Shown piece after piece: positions 36,267 through 45,705 of a stretch of DNA of 64,000 nt. The translations under genes and the position numbers were made by a program. Within the stretch, counting starts at the first letter, position 1. Every line of letters starts with the position of its first letter. This DNA comes from Paracoccus alkenifer. Lineage in GTDB: Bacteria > Pseudomonadota > Alphaproteobacteria > Rhodobacterales > Rhodobacteraceae. The stretch covers positions 372,001 through 436,000 of the forward strand of contig NZ_FNXG01000001.1 of NCBI RefSeq assembly GCF_900108405.1, given 5' to 3'. The notes below the pieces were generated by a model. It searched no databases, was not told the DNA's origin, and was given only the letters and a program-made list of their open reading frames with translations.

Positions 36267-37043
36267 ATGCGGCTGATCTGTCCGCGCTGCGGCGCGCAGT
36301 ATGAAATCGACGCCTCGGCGATTCCGGCGGCGGGGCGCGACGTCGAATGTTCCGCCTGCGACCACATCTGGCGGGCAAGGCCCGAGGGCGACGGCTTTGA
36401 CCCAGCGGCCCGCCCGCGGCTCAGCCGCCCGCTGAGCGAATCGGTGATCGAGATCCTGCGGCAGGAGGCCGCGCGCGAGCTTGAGGTCCGCGCCGCCGAA
36501 CGCCGTTCGCAGCGGCTGGGCGAGGCCGCTCTGGCAGATCCCCCGATCGCCGAGGCTGCCGAGCCGGCGCCCGGAGCGCCCGCATCGGATCCGGCCGCGC
36601 CCTCGCCCGACGACACGCTGCTGCCCGGCGACGCGCCCGAGCCGGGGTTTCAGACCGGGGCGGCTGCGGTCCCTGCGACCAAGGTCATGCCCTCTGCTGC
36701 CTCTACTGCCCCGCCAGCCGCCCCGCCTGCTGGCTCGTCACTTCCTGCCCCGGCCCCGCTTTCGGCAGCAGCGCCCCCCGCCGTTCTCCCGCCGGCTTTG
36801 CGGGACCAGACGGCACGGCGGCGCCATGATGCCGGGTTTCATGTCGCGGTGGTCCTGTCGCTGAGCGCGCTGGCGCTTTACGCGCTGGCGCCGCGGCTGG
36901 CGGATCAGCAACCCTATGGGCCGACGCTGGTGGAGTGGCGGGGCAAGGTCGATCACCTGCGCGATCGGCTGGCGGCACATGGCGACGCCGCCATTGCGCA
37001 GCTGCGGGCAGTGGTCGACGGGCAGCGCGCCGCCGGCGACTGA
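36267..37043 (+). CDS. MJ0042-type zinc-ribbon membrane protein
   Basis: A 258-residue protein. The N-terminus is a small zinc ribbon (LICPRCGAQYEID...VECSACDHIW), typical of the MJ0042 family. A long Pro/Ala-rich low-complexity section (about residues 85-190) follows, then one membrane helix (HVAVVLSLSALALYALAPRL) and a short tail. Such proteins sit divergently beside ftsE in Rhodobacteraceae, perhaps linking to cell-envelope work, but the role is unknown. GAGG lies just ahead of ATG 36267. Confidence 0.8.
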   Translation: MRLICPRCGAQYEIDASAIPAAGRDVECSACDHIWRARPEGDGFDPAARPRLSRPLSESVIEILRQEAARELEVRAAERRSQRLGEAALADPPIAEAAEPAPGAPASDPAAPSPDDTLLPGDAPEPGFQTGAAAVPATKVMPSAASTAPPAAPPAGSSLPAPAPLSAAAPPAVLPPALRDQTARRRHDAGFHVAVVLSLSALALYALAPRLADQQPYGPTLVEWRGKVDHLRDRLAAHGDAAIAQLRAVVDGQRAAGD

Positions 37044-37170
37044 TCCGCCCGCCCACATCCCGATTGCGGGCGTCTGCTTCCTGTAGAAAACCGGATACGG
37101 CCCGACCCTATCCCGGCCCGCGCCCCAGCGCACCAGAGGCTGATCAAGGCACCGGGCGCAAGGCGCGCGC

Positions 37171-39717
37171 TCAGAACCGGTCCAGCAGCCGTCCCAGATA
37201 GTCGCGCTCGGCCCGGGGGCGGGCGCCTTCGCCGCTGCGGCGGCGGATTTCGTCCTGCAATTCGCGGGCGCGCCCGGCGCGGCGTTCAGAATCGGCCAGA
37301 GGTTCGCCGGTGGTGACGTTGCCGCCCTGCCCGCCGGTGTCGCGCCCCAGCGGATCGCGGCCGGGCACGGGGCGGGCGAACCCCTCGCCGCCATCCGCGC
37401 GGGGGGTGCCCTGCGAGCCGGCCTCGTCGCCCTGCCCCGGCTGCGGCGCGCCATCCTCGCCCGGCTGGCCGCGCGACAGGTCCGACAGCGCGCGCATCCC
37501 CTCGCGCAGCGCCTCGATGGCCTCGGCCTGGCGCTCCAGCGCACCGGCGGCATCGCCCTGACGCAGGGCGCGCTCGGCCTCGGCCATGGCGCGGCCGGCG
37601 TCGTCCAGCCGGTCGCTGGCGGCGTCGCCCTGATCGGTGCCGCGGCCGGGCAGCAGCCCCTGCTGGCGGCCGATCTCGGCGCGCAGGTCGCGCTGGCGGT
37701 CGGCGAGCGAGGGCGCGTCCCCGTCCCCGCCATCTTCACCCTCGCCCGGTGCCTCGCCAAAGGGGTCGCGCTGCGCCTCGCGCAGCACGTCGTCGGCCAG
37801 CCGCTGCTGGTCGCGCAACGTCTCGCGCAGCCGGTCCATGGAACGGCCTTGGGGCGAGGAATCGCCGCCCTCGCCCTCGCCCTCGCGCACCTCAAGATTG
37901 TCCATCAACTGGTTGAACTGATCCAACAATTCCTGCGCCTCGGCCATGCGGCCCTCATTCATCAGGCGCTGGATTTCGTCCATCATCTGCTGGATCTGGT
38001 CGCCGGTGATCTGCCGTCCCTGCTGTTCAGAGCGGTCGAACCGCGCCGAGGGATCCTCGCCCCGCTCGGCCAGCATCCGCTTATAGTCGTCGGTGGCCTC
38101 GCGCAGCGCGTCCATCAGCTTCTGGATCTCGTCGGGGCTGGCGCCGTTGCGGATCGCCTCGGCCAGCCGCTGCTGGGCCTGCCGCATCCGTTCCAGCGCG
38201 TCGCCAAGGCCCCCGTCCTCGATCAGCAGCGCCGCATCCCACAGCGCATCGGCCAGCGCGTCGCGCACGTCCGCCGACAGCGGCCCGGATTCCAGCGCCT
38301 GCACCGCGCCGGTGATCGCCTGCGCGGCCTCGGGCGGCAGGGGGCGGTCGCTGCGCCAGACCATCGCGCGCAGCAGCCGGGCGCTGCGGGCGGCATTGTC
38401 GCGCGACCACAGCAGGTCGCGGCGCATCTCGGCGATCCCGGCCGCCAGCGGGTCAAAGAACCGCCGGCCCGGCAGGATCAGCGCCGTGGGCGGGGTGTGG
38501 GCTGCCTGCTCGATCCCGTCGCGCACCGACAACGTCATCCGCACCGGCAGGTTCGCCCAAGGGTGGCGGGACAGATCGGCAGACAGCGTGGCGCTGACCC
38601 GGCGGCGCTGGCCGGTCGCGGGCAGCGGCAGGTCCAGCTGCAACGCCTCGCGCGGTTCGGGGTCTGGGGTCAGGCCGTGGCGGCGGTCCACCGCCGGCAG
38701 GTCCAGCGTGATCGAGGCGGTGCCGGCGGTGATGCCATGGTCGTCCTCGGCCGAAAACCCTTGCGCCAGCCGCCCGTCGGCACGCCGCCCGGCCAGCGCC
38801 GCCAGCCCCAGCTGCGGCGGCGCATCAGGCTGCACGGTCACCGCAAAGCTGCGCCCGTCCACGGTCAGGGTGCCGTCCTGCTGCGCGGTATAGCGCGGCA
38901 CATCCGGGGTGGCCTGCGGATCGGCGGCGCCGATGTCCTGCGCGACCGACAGCCCCTGGCCATACAGCCGCAGGTTGAAGCTGGTGCCCTGCGGCACGGT
39001 CAGCGCGTCCCCCTCCAGCGTGTTGAGGTAGATTACCGGGCGGCCGGTATGGCGCGGAGGTTCTGCCCAGCCCTCCCACGCGGGGCCGGCCGCCACCGAC
39101 TGGTCCGTGGGGGCCGAGGGCCGCCAGCCCGCGGCCAGCGCGCCCAGCCCCTGCCCCACCGGCGCCGTCCCGCCAAAGATCAGCGCCATCGCCAGCGCGG
39201 TCAGCCCGACCAGCCGCAGCGCAAAGGGATCGCGCCGCACCAGCGCCGCATCGGGGGCGACCGGCCGCGCCCGCGCCGCCGCTGCCCGCGCCGCCGCCTG
39301 ATGCGCCTGCCACAGCATCGCCGCATCCGGCCCGCCCAGCACCATGCGGTCGCCCAGCACCGACAGCGGCCGCCCCTCCAGCCGGCGATCCACAAGCAGC
39401 ACCGCCTGATCGCGCGAGGGGCGGCGAAACCGCACCCAGCCCCACAGCACCAGCGCCGCCAGCACCAGCAGCCACAGCGCCGAGCCCCAGCCCAGCGCCC
39501 CCGGCGGGACCAGCGCCACCAGCCCCAGCACCAGCGCCGCCAGCCCCAGCGCCGCCCAGGTCGCGGCAGGCCAGAACCCTGCGGCAATGTGTTCCCACCA
39601 CAGCCCGGCCAGCGTCAGCCCCACCGCCCGGCGCACCGGCGCGGGCAATGGCAAGTCGAAAGGCTCCGCCCCGGACGGCGCCGCATCGCGCGCGGGATAT
39701 GCCCCGCGCCCGCTCAC
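37171..39717 (-). CDS. TIGR02302/DUF4175 family membrane protein
   Basis: An 848-residue protein of unknown function matching the TIGR02302/DUF4175 family. N-terminal hydrophobic segments span about residues 30-80 and 150-170 (LRLVGLTALAMALIFGG). A beta-rich middle region (IYLNTLEGDALTVPQGTSFN) follows, and then a very long charged, Gln/Glu/Arg-rich C-terminal part with coiled-coil character (QQMMDEIQRLMNEGRMAEAQ; LRETLRDQQRLADDVLREAQ). It is probably anchored in the inner membrane with a periplasmic body. GTG 39717 overlaps the lysA stop (GTGA); the frame stays open upstream only as antisense of lysA. Coupled translation with lysA is likely; the functional link is unknown. Confidence 0.85.
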   Translation of the reverse strand: MSGRGAYPARDAAPSGAEPFDLPLPAPVRRAVGLTLAGLWWEHIAAGFWPAATWAALGLAALVLGLVALVPPGALGWGSALWLLVLAALVLWGWVRFRRPSRDQAVLLVDRRLEGRPLSVLGDRMVLGGPDAAMLWQAHQAAARAAAARARPVAPDAALVRRDPFALRLVGLTALAMALIFGGTAPVGQGLGALAAGWRPSAPTDQSVAAGPAWEGWAEPPRHTGRPVIYLNTLEGDALTVPQGTSFNLRLYGQGLSVAQDIGAADPQATPDVPRYTAQQDGTLTVDGRSFAVTVQPDAPPQLGLAALAGRRADGRLAQGFSAEDDHGITAGTASITLDLPAVDRRHGLTPDPEPREALQLDLPLPATGQRRRVSATLSADLSRHPWANLPVRMTLSVRDGIEQAAHTPPTALILPGRRFFDPLAAGIAEMRRDLLWSRDNAARSARLLRAMVWRSDRPLPPEAAQAITGAVQALESGPLSADVRDALADALWDAALLIEDGGLGDALERMRQAQQRLAEAIRNGASPDEIQKLMDALREATDDYKRMLAERGEDPSARFDRSEQQGRQITGDQIQQMMDEIQRLMNEGRMAEAQELLDQFNQLMDNLEVREGEGEGGDSSPQGRSMDRLRETLRDQQRLADDVLREAQRDPFGEAPGEGEDGGDGDAPSLADRQRDLRAEIGRQQGLLPGRGTDQGDAASDRLDDAGRAMAEAERALRQGDAAGALERQAEAIEALREGMRALSDLSRGQPGEDGAPQPGQGDEAGSQGTPRADGGEGFARPVPGRDPLGRDTGGQGGNVTTGEPLADSERRAGRARELQDEIRRRSGEGARPRAERDYLGRLLDRF

Positions 39718-40979
39718 AGCCAGTCGGGGATGCGGTCGCGCGACAGCATCTCGTCGATCGAGGGGCGCGGGCGGATCACCGCGAAACGGTCGCCGGACAC
39801 CAGCACCTCGGGGACCAGCGGGCGAGAGTTGTATTCCGACGCCATCACCGCCCCGTAAGCCCCGGCCGAGCGAAAGGCGACCAGATCGCCCGCCCCCACA
39901 AGCGGCAGCGGCACCGCGCGGGCAAAGGTATCGCCGGTCTCGCACACCGGGCCGACCACATCGACGGGATGCGGATCAGTCCCGGGCGCAGGCTCGACCA
40001 CCGGCACGATGTCGTGATGCGCGTCATACATGGCGGGGCGGATCAGGTCGTTCATCGCCGCATCGACAATCAGGAAATCCCGGCCCTCGCCCTGTTTCAG
40101 AAAGATCACCGAGGCCAGCAGGATCCCGGCGTTGCCGGCGATATTGCGCCCCGGCTCGATCTCGATCTCGCAGCCCAGATCGCCCACGGTTTCACGCACC
40201 ACCTCGCCATATTCCAGCGGCAGCGGCGGGGCGGCGTTGTCGCGCCGGTAAGGGATGCCAAGGCCGCCGCCCAGGTCCAGCCGGGTGATCGCATGGCCAT
40301 CCGCCCGCAGCACCCGGCACAGCTCGGCCATCTTGCGATAGGCTTGGCGATAGGGGTCGAGGTCGGTCAGCTGGCTGCCGATATGCATGTCGATGCCGAC
40401 CACCCGCAGCCCGGGCAGCGAGGCCGCCAGCCGATAGACCTCGCGCGCGCGGGAAATCGGGATGCCGAACTTGTTTTCCGACTTGCCGGTGGCGATCTTG
40501 GCGTGGGTGCGGGCGTCCACATCGGGGTTCACGCGCACGGCGATGGGCACCTCGGCCCCCATTTCCTGCGCCAGCGAGGACAGGGCCAGCAGCTCGGGCT
40601 CGCTTTCCACGTTGAACTGGCGGATGCCGCCAGAGATGGCGCGGGCCATCTCGTCGCGGGTCTTGCCGACGCCGGAAAACACGATGCGTTCGCCGGGAAC
40701 GCCCGCCGCAAGCGCGCGCGCATATTCCCCGCCCGAGACCACATCCATCCCCGCGCCCAGGCTTCCCAGCAGCTTGAGCACCGCAAGATTCGAATTCGCC
40801 TTGACCGCGAAACAGACCAGATGGTCCGTCCACGCCAACGCCTGCCGGAACAGGTTGAAATGCCGGGTCAGCGTGGCGGAGGAATAGACATAGACCGGGG
40901 TGCCGACCGCCCGCGCGATCTCGGGCAGCGCCACGTCCTCGGCGTGCAGCACGCCGCCGCTGTAGTTGAAATGATCCAT
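39714..40979 (-). CDS. lysA: Diaminopimelate decarboxylase
   Basis: A 421-residue PLP enzyme that makes lysine from meso-diaminopimelate, the last lysine step. Visible are the PLP Lys in VCFAVKANSNLAVL, the phosphate-binding glycine loop DLGGGLGIPY, the EPGRNIAGNAG motif and the active-site Cys of VGPVCETGD. ATG 40979 (MDHFNYSGGVLHAEDV) matches family starts. Its stop overlaps the TIGR02302 gene. Upstream lies a small lipoprotein gene, an order familiar in proteobacteria where a tiny lipoprotein precedes lysA. Confidence 0.95.
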   Translation of the reverse strand: MDHFNYSGGVLHAEDVALPEIARAVGTPVYVYSSATLTRHFNLFRQALAWTDHLVCFAVKANSNLAVLKLLGSLGAGMDVVSGGEYARALAAGVPGERIVFSGVGKTRDEMARAISGGIRQFNVESEPELLALSSLAQEMGAEVPIAVRVNPDVDARTHAKIATGKSENKFGIPISRAREVYRLAASLPGLRVVGIDMHIGSQLTDLDPYRQAYRKMAELCRVLRADGHAITRLDLGGGLGIPYRRDNAAPPLPLEYGEVVRETVGDLGCEIEIEPGRNIAGNAGILLASVIFLKQGEGRDFLIVDAAMNDLIRPAMYDAHHDIVPVVEPAPGTDPHPVDVVGPVCETGDTFARAVPLPLVGAGDLVAFRSAGAYGAVMASEYNSRPLVPEVLVSGDRFAVIRPRPSIDEMLSRDRIPDWL

Positions 40980-41084
40980 CCGACCCGCACCGAAAATCCA
41001 GAGCACCGATATAACGCCAGCGGGCCGCACAATGCAAAGCCCGCGGCCCGGAAACCCGCGGCGACAGCGGGTTCTTCATCACGC

Positions 41085-41160
41085 AAATATCCTCCGGGCT
41101 TTCGAGCGCCCGGAAAACAGTCCAGCGGACTGTTTTCAGCGAGGAAGGCCACGGCAGTGG
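41085..41160 (-). repeat. Dispersed element, long form, copy d
   Basis: On the minus strand it reads CCACTGCCGTGG, then CCTTCCTCGCTG, an 11-bp hairpin (GAAAACAGTCC with GGACTGTTTTC, arms 41113-41123 and 41127-41137), GGGCGCTCGAAAGCCC and the core GGATATTT (41085-41092). It lies 3' of the 63-residue lipoprotein gene, same orientation, and upstream of lysA. Confidence 0.8.
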
Positions 41161-41205
41161 CAGGGGGTGGAAAACCCCCGCTCGACCACGCCGCCGGGAA
41201 ACCGG

Positions 41206-41397
41206 TCAGCTGCGCGGTTCCAGCCCGATCAGATCCGCCCCCGACAGCGACACGGGCGCGTGGCGCTTGTTGGGGTCATAGACATAGGTGCCCTTCTGGA
41301 TCATCACCTCGTCGGAATTGCCGACGCTGCCCGAGCCGCCCGAACAGGCCGACAATGCGGCCAGTGCCACGGCGATCATCGTGATTCTTGCGGTCAT
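41206..41397 (-). CDS. Small lipoprotein upstream of lysA
   Basis: A 63-residue lipoprotein with lipobox LSAC (Cys near residue 18) and a short polar tail (GSGSVGNSDEVMIQKGTYVYDP). The position next to lysA matches a small lipoprotein commonly found before lysA in proteobacteria, though similarity to LptM is not obvious. GAGG precedes ATG 41397. Between this gene and the next small lipoprotein (41398-41538) I see no gene. Confidence 0.75.
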   Translation of the reverse strand: MTARITMIAVALAALSACSGGSGSVGNSDEVMIQKGTYVYDPNKRHAPVSLSGADLIGLEPRS

Positions 41398-41538
41398 GCT
41401 GTTGCCTCGTCTGCTTGTTGCCATCCGCGGGCCTGACCCGCACCTGCCTGCAAGCGGGTCGTTGCCCGCCAATTCGCCGCCGTTGCCCGGCGTGCGCATC
41501 CGGTCGGCCGGGCAGGACGAACTGCCCGGCCGCAATCG

Positions 41539-41697
41539 TCACAGCGTGGTGATGACACCCACCACGGCCTCGCCGCTCAGCCGGAGGCCGGTGGACGCCT
41601 GCGGCGATTTGCTGGACGCGGTGGGCGCATGGGGTGGCCCGTCCGCCCCGCAGGCCGCCAGCATCAGGACCGCCGCCAGTGCAGCAAGGCGCATCAT
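41539..41697 (-). CDS. Very small lipoprotein coupled to argH
   Basis: A 52-residue lipoprotein starting [20 protein letters not shown] with lipobox LAAC and a short Pro/Ser-rich tail ending in [10 protein letters not shown]. Its first ATG overlaps the argH stop (ATGA), which strongly supports translation. It would be missed by a 60-residue cutoff. It makes the second of two tiny lipoproteins between argH and lysA. The function is unknown. Confidence 0.72.
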   Translation of the reverse strand: MMRLAALAAVLMLAACGADGPPHAPTASSKSPQASTGLRLSGEAVVGVITTL

Positions 41698-43106
41698 TCC
41701 CACCCCTCCATCGCGCCCTTCCAGCGGGCGATCTGCCGGCGCACCTGATCGGGCGCCGTTCCCCCGTAAGATTGCCGCGAGGCGACCGAGTTGTGAACAC
41801 CCAGAACGTCGAACACCTGCGCCGTTATCGCAGAATTGACCGACTGCATGTCGGCCAGCGTCAGTTCCGGCAGATCGACGCCGCGCGATTCGGCCATGGC
41901 GACCAGCGCGCCGGTGGCGTGATGGGCGTCGCGGAACGGCAGCCCGGCCTCGCGCACCAGCCAGTCGGCCAGGTCGGTGGCGGTGGAAAACCCGCTGGAT
42001 GCCGCGGCCTCCAGCCGCTCGCGGTTGACGGTCAGGTCGCCGATCATCCCGGTCATCGCCGCCAGCGCCAGCATCAGCGTGTCGGCGGCGTCAAAGACCT
42101 GTTCCTTGTCCTCTTGCATGTCCTTGGAATAGGCCAAGGGCAGCCCCTTCATCACCGTGAACAGCGCCACCGCGGCGCCAAGGATGCGGCCGATCTTGGC
42201 GCGGATCAGCTCGGCCGCGTCGGGGTTGCGCTTTTGCGGCATGATGCTGGACCCCGTGGACCAGCGGTCGGACATGGCGACGAAACGGAACTGCGCGCTG
42301 GACCAGATCACCAGCTCTTCGGCCAGCCGCGACAGATGGGTGGCGCAGATCGCGGCCGCCGACAGGAACTCCAGCGCGAAATCCCGGTCGCTGACCGCAT
42401 CAAGGCTGTTCGCCGTCGGGCGGTCGAACCCCAGCGCCGCGGCAGTGGCCTCGCGGTCGATGGGAAAGCCGGTGCCCGCCAGCGCGGCCGAGCCCAGCGG
42501 GCATTCGTTCATCCGTGCCCGCGCATCGGCAAAGCGCCCGATGTCGCGGCCCAGCATTTCCACATAGGCCATCATGTGATGCCCCCATGTGACCGGCTGC
42601 GCGGTTTGCAGATGGGTAAAGCCGGGCATCACCCAATCCGCCCCCGTATCGGCCTGCGTCACAAGCGCACGGATCAGCGCCCGGCAGGCCGCAATCGCCG
42701 CGTCGCACTGGTCGCGCACCCACAGCCGGAAATCCGTCGCCACCTGGTCGTTGCGACTGCGCGCCGTGTGCAGGCGGCCGGCGGGCTCGCCGATCAGCTC
42801 TTTCAGCCGCGCCTCGACGTTCATGTGGATGTCTTCCAGCGCGGTCTGGAACCGGAACCCGCCGCCCTCGATCTCTGACAAGACGGTGAGCAGCCCTTTC
42901 CCGATGGCGTCCGCATCGCTAGGGCTGATGATGCCTTGCGCGGCAAGCATCGCCGCATGGGCCCGGCTGCCCCGGATATCCTGGGCGTAAAGCCGCTGGT
43001 CGAACCCGATCGAGGCGTTGATCGCCTCCATGATCGCATCCGGCCCGGCGGCAAAGCGCCCCCCCCACATGGTGTTGGCGGAGGGATTTTCGGGCGTGTC
43101 GGTCAT
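41694..43106 (-). CDS. argH: Argininosuccinate lyase
   Basis: A 470-residue fumarase/aspartase-superfamily enzyme that cleaves argininosuccinate to arginine and fumarate. Motifs are [20 protein letters not shown] at the start, [15 protein letters not shown], the catalytic [13 protein letters not shown] and the signature [12 protein letters not shown]. Of two ATGs, 43106 has AGGA 8 nt upstream and is chosen; 43130 directly abuts the divergent tlpA start. It leads a minus-strand run through the small lipoprotein genes to lysA. Confidence 0.95.
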   Translation of the reverse strand: MTDTPENPSANTMWGGRFAAGPDAIMEAINASIGFDQRLYAQDIRGSRAHAAMLAAQGIISPSDADAIGKGLLTVLSEIEGGGFRFQTALEDIHMNVEARLKELIGEPAGRLHTARSRNDQVATDFRLWVRDQCDAAIAACRALIRALVTQADTGADWVMPGFTHLQTAQPVTWGHHMMAYVEMLGRDIGRFADARARMNECPLGSAALAGTGFPIDREATAAALGFDRPTANSLDAVSDRDFALEFLSAAAICATHLSRLAEELVIWSSAQFRFVAMSDRWSTGSSIMPQKRNPDAAELIRAKIGRILGAAVALFTVMKGLPLAYSKDMQEDKEQVFDAADTLMLALAAMTGMIGDLTVNRERLEAAASSGFSTATDLADWLVREAGLPFRDAHHATGALVAMAESRGVDLPELTLADMQSVNSAITAQVFDVLGVHNSVASRQSYGGTAPDQVRRQIARWKGAMEGWE

Positions 43107-43130
43107 CGGATCGGTCCTGTCGGAGGTCAT

Positions 43131-43676
43131 ATGCTGCGTTTCCTTGCCCTTTATACGTCCCTTGCCCTTGCTGCAAACGCGGCCGCCGCCGCGCCGGTGG
43201 ACTGGCAGGCGGCGCGCGACGCCGGGCTGCCCAAGCTGATCGAATCCGAACCCTCGGCGGTGCCGGGCATCGAGTTTTCCGACGTGGACGGCGCCACCCA
43301 CAGCCTGTCCGACTGGCAGGGCCAGGTGGTCTTGCTGAATTTCTGGGCGACATGGTGCGCGCCCTGCCGCGAGGAAATGCCCTCGCTCGACGCATTGCAG
43401 CGCGAAAGGGGGGGCGAGCGGTTCCAGGTGGTGACCGTGGCCTCGGGGCGCAACCCGCCCGCCGCCATCGAGCGTTTCTTTGCCGAGGAAAACATCACCG
43501 AACTGCCCAGCCTGACGGACCCGAAGATGTCGCTGGCCCGCGCCTTTGGGGTGATGGCGATGCCGGTCACCATCCTGATCGACGCCGAGGGCAACGAGGT
43601 CGCCCGCATGACCGGCGACGCCGACTGGGCCTCGCCGGCCGCGCTGGCGCTGATCGACCAGATGCTGGCCGAATAG
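43131..43676 (+). CDS. TlpA-like thiol-disulfide oxidoreductase
   Basis: A 181-residue exported thioredoxin-fold protein with a signal peptide ([20 protein letters not shown]), the active-site motif [16 protein letters not shown] (CAPC) and the cis-Pro loop [14 protein letters not shown]. It should keep periplasmic cysteines reduced, for example in cytochrome c maturation. GGAGGTCAT precedes ATG 43131; this ribosome site lies in the 24 bp between the tlpA and argH starts. A 10-bp GC-rich hairpin follows the stop. Confidence 0.93.
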   Translation: MLRFLALYTSLALAANAAAAAPVDWQAARDAGLPKLIESEPSAVPGIEFSDVDGATHSLSDWQGQVVLLNFWATWCAPCREEMPSLDALQRERGGERFQVVTVASGRNPPAAIERFFAEENITELPSLTDPKMSLARAFGVMAMPVTILIDAEGNEVARMTGDADWASPAALALIDQMLAE

Positions 43677-43702
43677 CAAACTACGCGCAATTTTATCTAA
43701 AT

Positions 43703-43728
43703 CCGGCGCGGCGGAGCGGCCGCGCCGG
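43703..43728. terminator. GC-rich hairpin after tlpA
   Basis: A perfect 10-bp stem (CCGGCGCGGC with GCCGCGCCGG) has a 6-nt loop. There is no T run on the plus strand; the minus-strand tail reads ATTTAGATAAAATT. It is a possible terminator without the classic tract. The remaining bases to 43968 show no gene. Confidence 0.45.
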
Positions 43729-43968
43729 CAAGGCAGCCGCAATCCGACACGGCGCAGGCAGCCCGCGCGGCGCGCCTGAATTCAATGACTTGGCGGAATA
43801 TCTTGATGGAGCGCCCGGAACGCCGCGCCCCGTTTCTACACCCCTGCGCGAGCGATCCGGCAGCGACATGACCGCCGGTTGTGTTAACCCACCCCCCCGA
43901 TCCACGCTCGTCTTTACGATTTGTTCGCTCATTCTGGACAGAGTGCTGACATGGACAAGGGGACCAAG

Positions 43969-44799
43969 ATGCGACTCGATTCTGATCAGCTCCGGACGGG
44001 CAAGACCGGCTCTCCGCTGGATTTCGCGGTGGATCACCAGCAGCGGCTGACGATGTCCACCGTGCGCCGCGCGGTGGAACGGGGGGATGCGGTGCTGGCC
44101 TATCAGCCGGTGGTGCAGGCCGCCCGCACCGACCGCCCCGCCTTTCACGAGGGGCTGATTCGGATCATCGACGAAACCGGCGGCTTTGTGCCGCTGCGCG
44201 ATTTCATGCCGCTTGCCGAGCTGAGCGAACTGGGGCGCCAGATCGACTGCCTGTCCCTGACGCTGGGGCTACAGGCGCTGATCGACGAACCGGGGCTGCG
44301 GCTGTCGATCAACATGTCCGCGCGCTCGATCGGCTATCCGGACTGGCTGCACACCCTGCATCACGGGCTGTCGCGCGATGTGACGGTGGCGGAACGGCTG
44401 ATTCTGGAAATCACCGAAAGCTCGGCGATGGGGATGCCGGCACAGGTCCACCGCTTCATGCGCGACCTGCAACGCCTTGGGGTCAGCTTTGCGCTGGATG
44501 ATTTTGGCGCGGGCTATACCTCGTTCCGCTATTTGCGCGACTTTGCCTTTGACATGATCAAGATCGACGGCCGCTTCATCCGCGACATCGCCAACCAGCC
44601 GGATAATCAGGTGCTTGCCCAGGCGCTTATGATGATCGCCCGGCATTTCGACATGTTCACCGTGGCTGAGCAGGTCGAAACCGCCGACGATGCCGCCTAT
44701 CTGATCGAACTGGGGGTCGACTGCCTGCAAGGGTTCTATTTCGGCGCGCCGACCATCTCTCCGCCGTGGCGGACGCCGAACGCCTCGGCCCGACGCTGA
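43969..44799 (+). CDS. EAL-domain cyclic-di-GMP phosphodiesterase
   Basis: A 276-residue protein that is almost entirely one EAL domain. The signature EAL appears as EGL (FHEGLIRI), while the other catalytic and metal-binding motifs are intact: INMSARS, LEITESSAMG, DDFGAGYTSFRYL, MIKIDGRFI, AEQVET and the closing GFYFGAPT. It should hydrolyse c-di-GMP to pGpG. No sensory or GGDEF domain is fused. AAGGGGACCAAG precedes ATG 43969; an ATG at 43951 is a weaker start. It stands 109 bp upstream of phaB. Confidence 0.88.
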   Translation: MRLDSDQLRTGKTGSPLDFAVDHQQRLTMSTVRRAVERGDAVLAYQPVVQAARTDRPAFHEGLIRIIDETGGFVPLRDFMPLAELSELGRQIDCLSLTLGLQALIDEPGLRLSINMSARSIGYPDWLHTLHHGLSRDVTVAERLILEITESSAMGMPAQVHRFMRDLQRLGVSFALDDFGAGYTSFRYLRDFAFDMIKIDGRFIRDIANQPDNQVLAQALMMIARHFDMFTVAEQVETADDAAYLIELGVDCLQGFYFGAPTISPPWRTPNASARR

Positions 44800-44908
44800 T
44801 ACGAGCGCGGGGATATTTCCGACAAATTCTCCCACCCCCTTGTGCAACATTATTTCCTATTCTACCCCTTAAGAGAAAGAGGATTTCAATTCCGGGTTTG
44901 GAGGGAAC

Positions 44909-45634
44909 ATGCCTAAAGTTGCTCTGGTCACTGGCGGGACGCGCGGCATCGGCGCGGCCATTTCAAAGGCGCTGAAAGAGGCCGGCTATGAGGTTGCGGC
45001 CAACTATGCCGGCAACGACGATGCGGCACGCGCATTTACCGAGGAAACCGGGATCAAGACCTATAAATGGTCCGTCGCCGACTATGACGCCTGCGCCGAA
45101 GGCATCAAGCGCGTGGAATCCGAGCTTGGGCCGGTCGATGTTCTGGTCAACAACGCCGGCATCACCCGCGATGCCATGTTCCACCGCATGACCGCCCAGC
45201 AGTGGAAAGAGGTTATCGACACCAACCTGACCGGCTTGTTCAACATGACCCACAACGTCTGGAACGGGATGCGCGACCGCAAGTTCGGGCGGGTGGTCAA
45301 CATCAGCTCGGTCAACGGGCAAAAGGGCCAGGCTGGGCAGGCCAACTATTCCGCCGCCAAGGCCGGCGACATCGGCTTTACCCGCGCGCTGGCGCAGGAA
45401 GGCGCGCGGGCGGGCATCACCGTGAACGCAATTGCGCCGGGCTATATCGGCACCGAAATGGTCCGGGCCATCGACGAAAAGGTGCTGAACGAACGCATCA
45501 TCCCACAGATCCCCGTCGGCCGGCTGGGCGAGCCCGAAGAAATCGCCCGCTGCGTGGTGTTCCTTGCCGCAGACGACGCGGGCTTCATCACCGGCTCGAC
45601 GATCAGCGCAAACGGGGCGCAGTTCTTTTCCTGA
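44909..45634 (+). CDS. phaB: Acetoacetyl-CoA reductase
   Basis: A 241-residue short-chain dehydrogenase of the PhaB/PhbB type that reduces acetoacetyl-CoA to (R)-3-hydroxybutyryl-CoA for polyhydroxybutyrate. The NADP motif GGTRGIGAAIS, the NNAGITRDAMFHRM segment and the catalytic Ser-Tyr-Lys in NISSVNGQKGQAGQANYSAAKAG are present. GGAGGGAAC precedes ATG 44909. A ketothiolase gene (phaA) usually lies next to it in related genomes but is absent here; an EAL gene occupies the upstream place. An inverted pair of palindromes follows the stop. Confidence 0.93.
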   Translation: MPKVALVTGGTRGIGAAISKALKEAGYEVAANYAGNDDAARAFTEETGIKTYKWSVADYDACAEGIKRVESELGPVDVLVNNAGITRDAMFHRMTAQQWKEVIDTNLTGLFNMTHNVWNGMRDRKFGRVVNISSVNGQKGQAGQANYSAAKAGDIGFTRALAQEGARAGITVNAIAPGYIGTEMVRAIDEKVLNERIIPQIPVGRLGEPEEIARCVVFLAADDAGFITGSTISANGAQFFS

Positions 45635-45705
45635 CCCGCTTTCAACCCCGGGCGGCCGCCGGCACTGGCGGCCGCTCGCCTGCCTGTCCCCTTCGCGGTG
45701 GCGTC

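Noticed and set aside
44806..44830. Further copy of the GGATATTT element behind the EAL gene
   Set aside because: The core GGGGATATTT is there, but no hairpin precedes it and none of the known tails follows.
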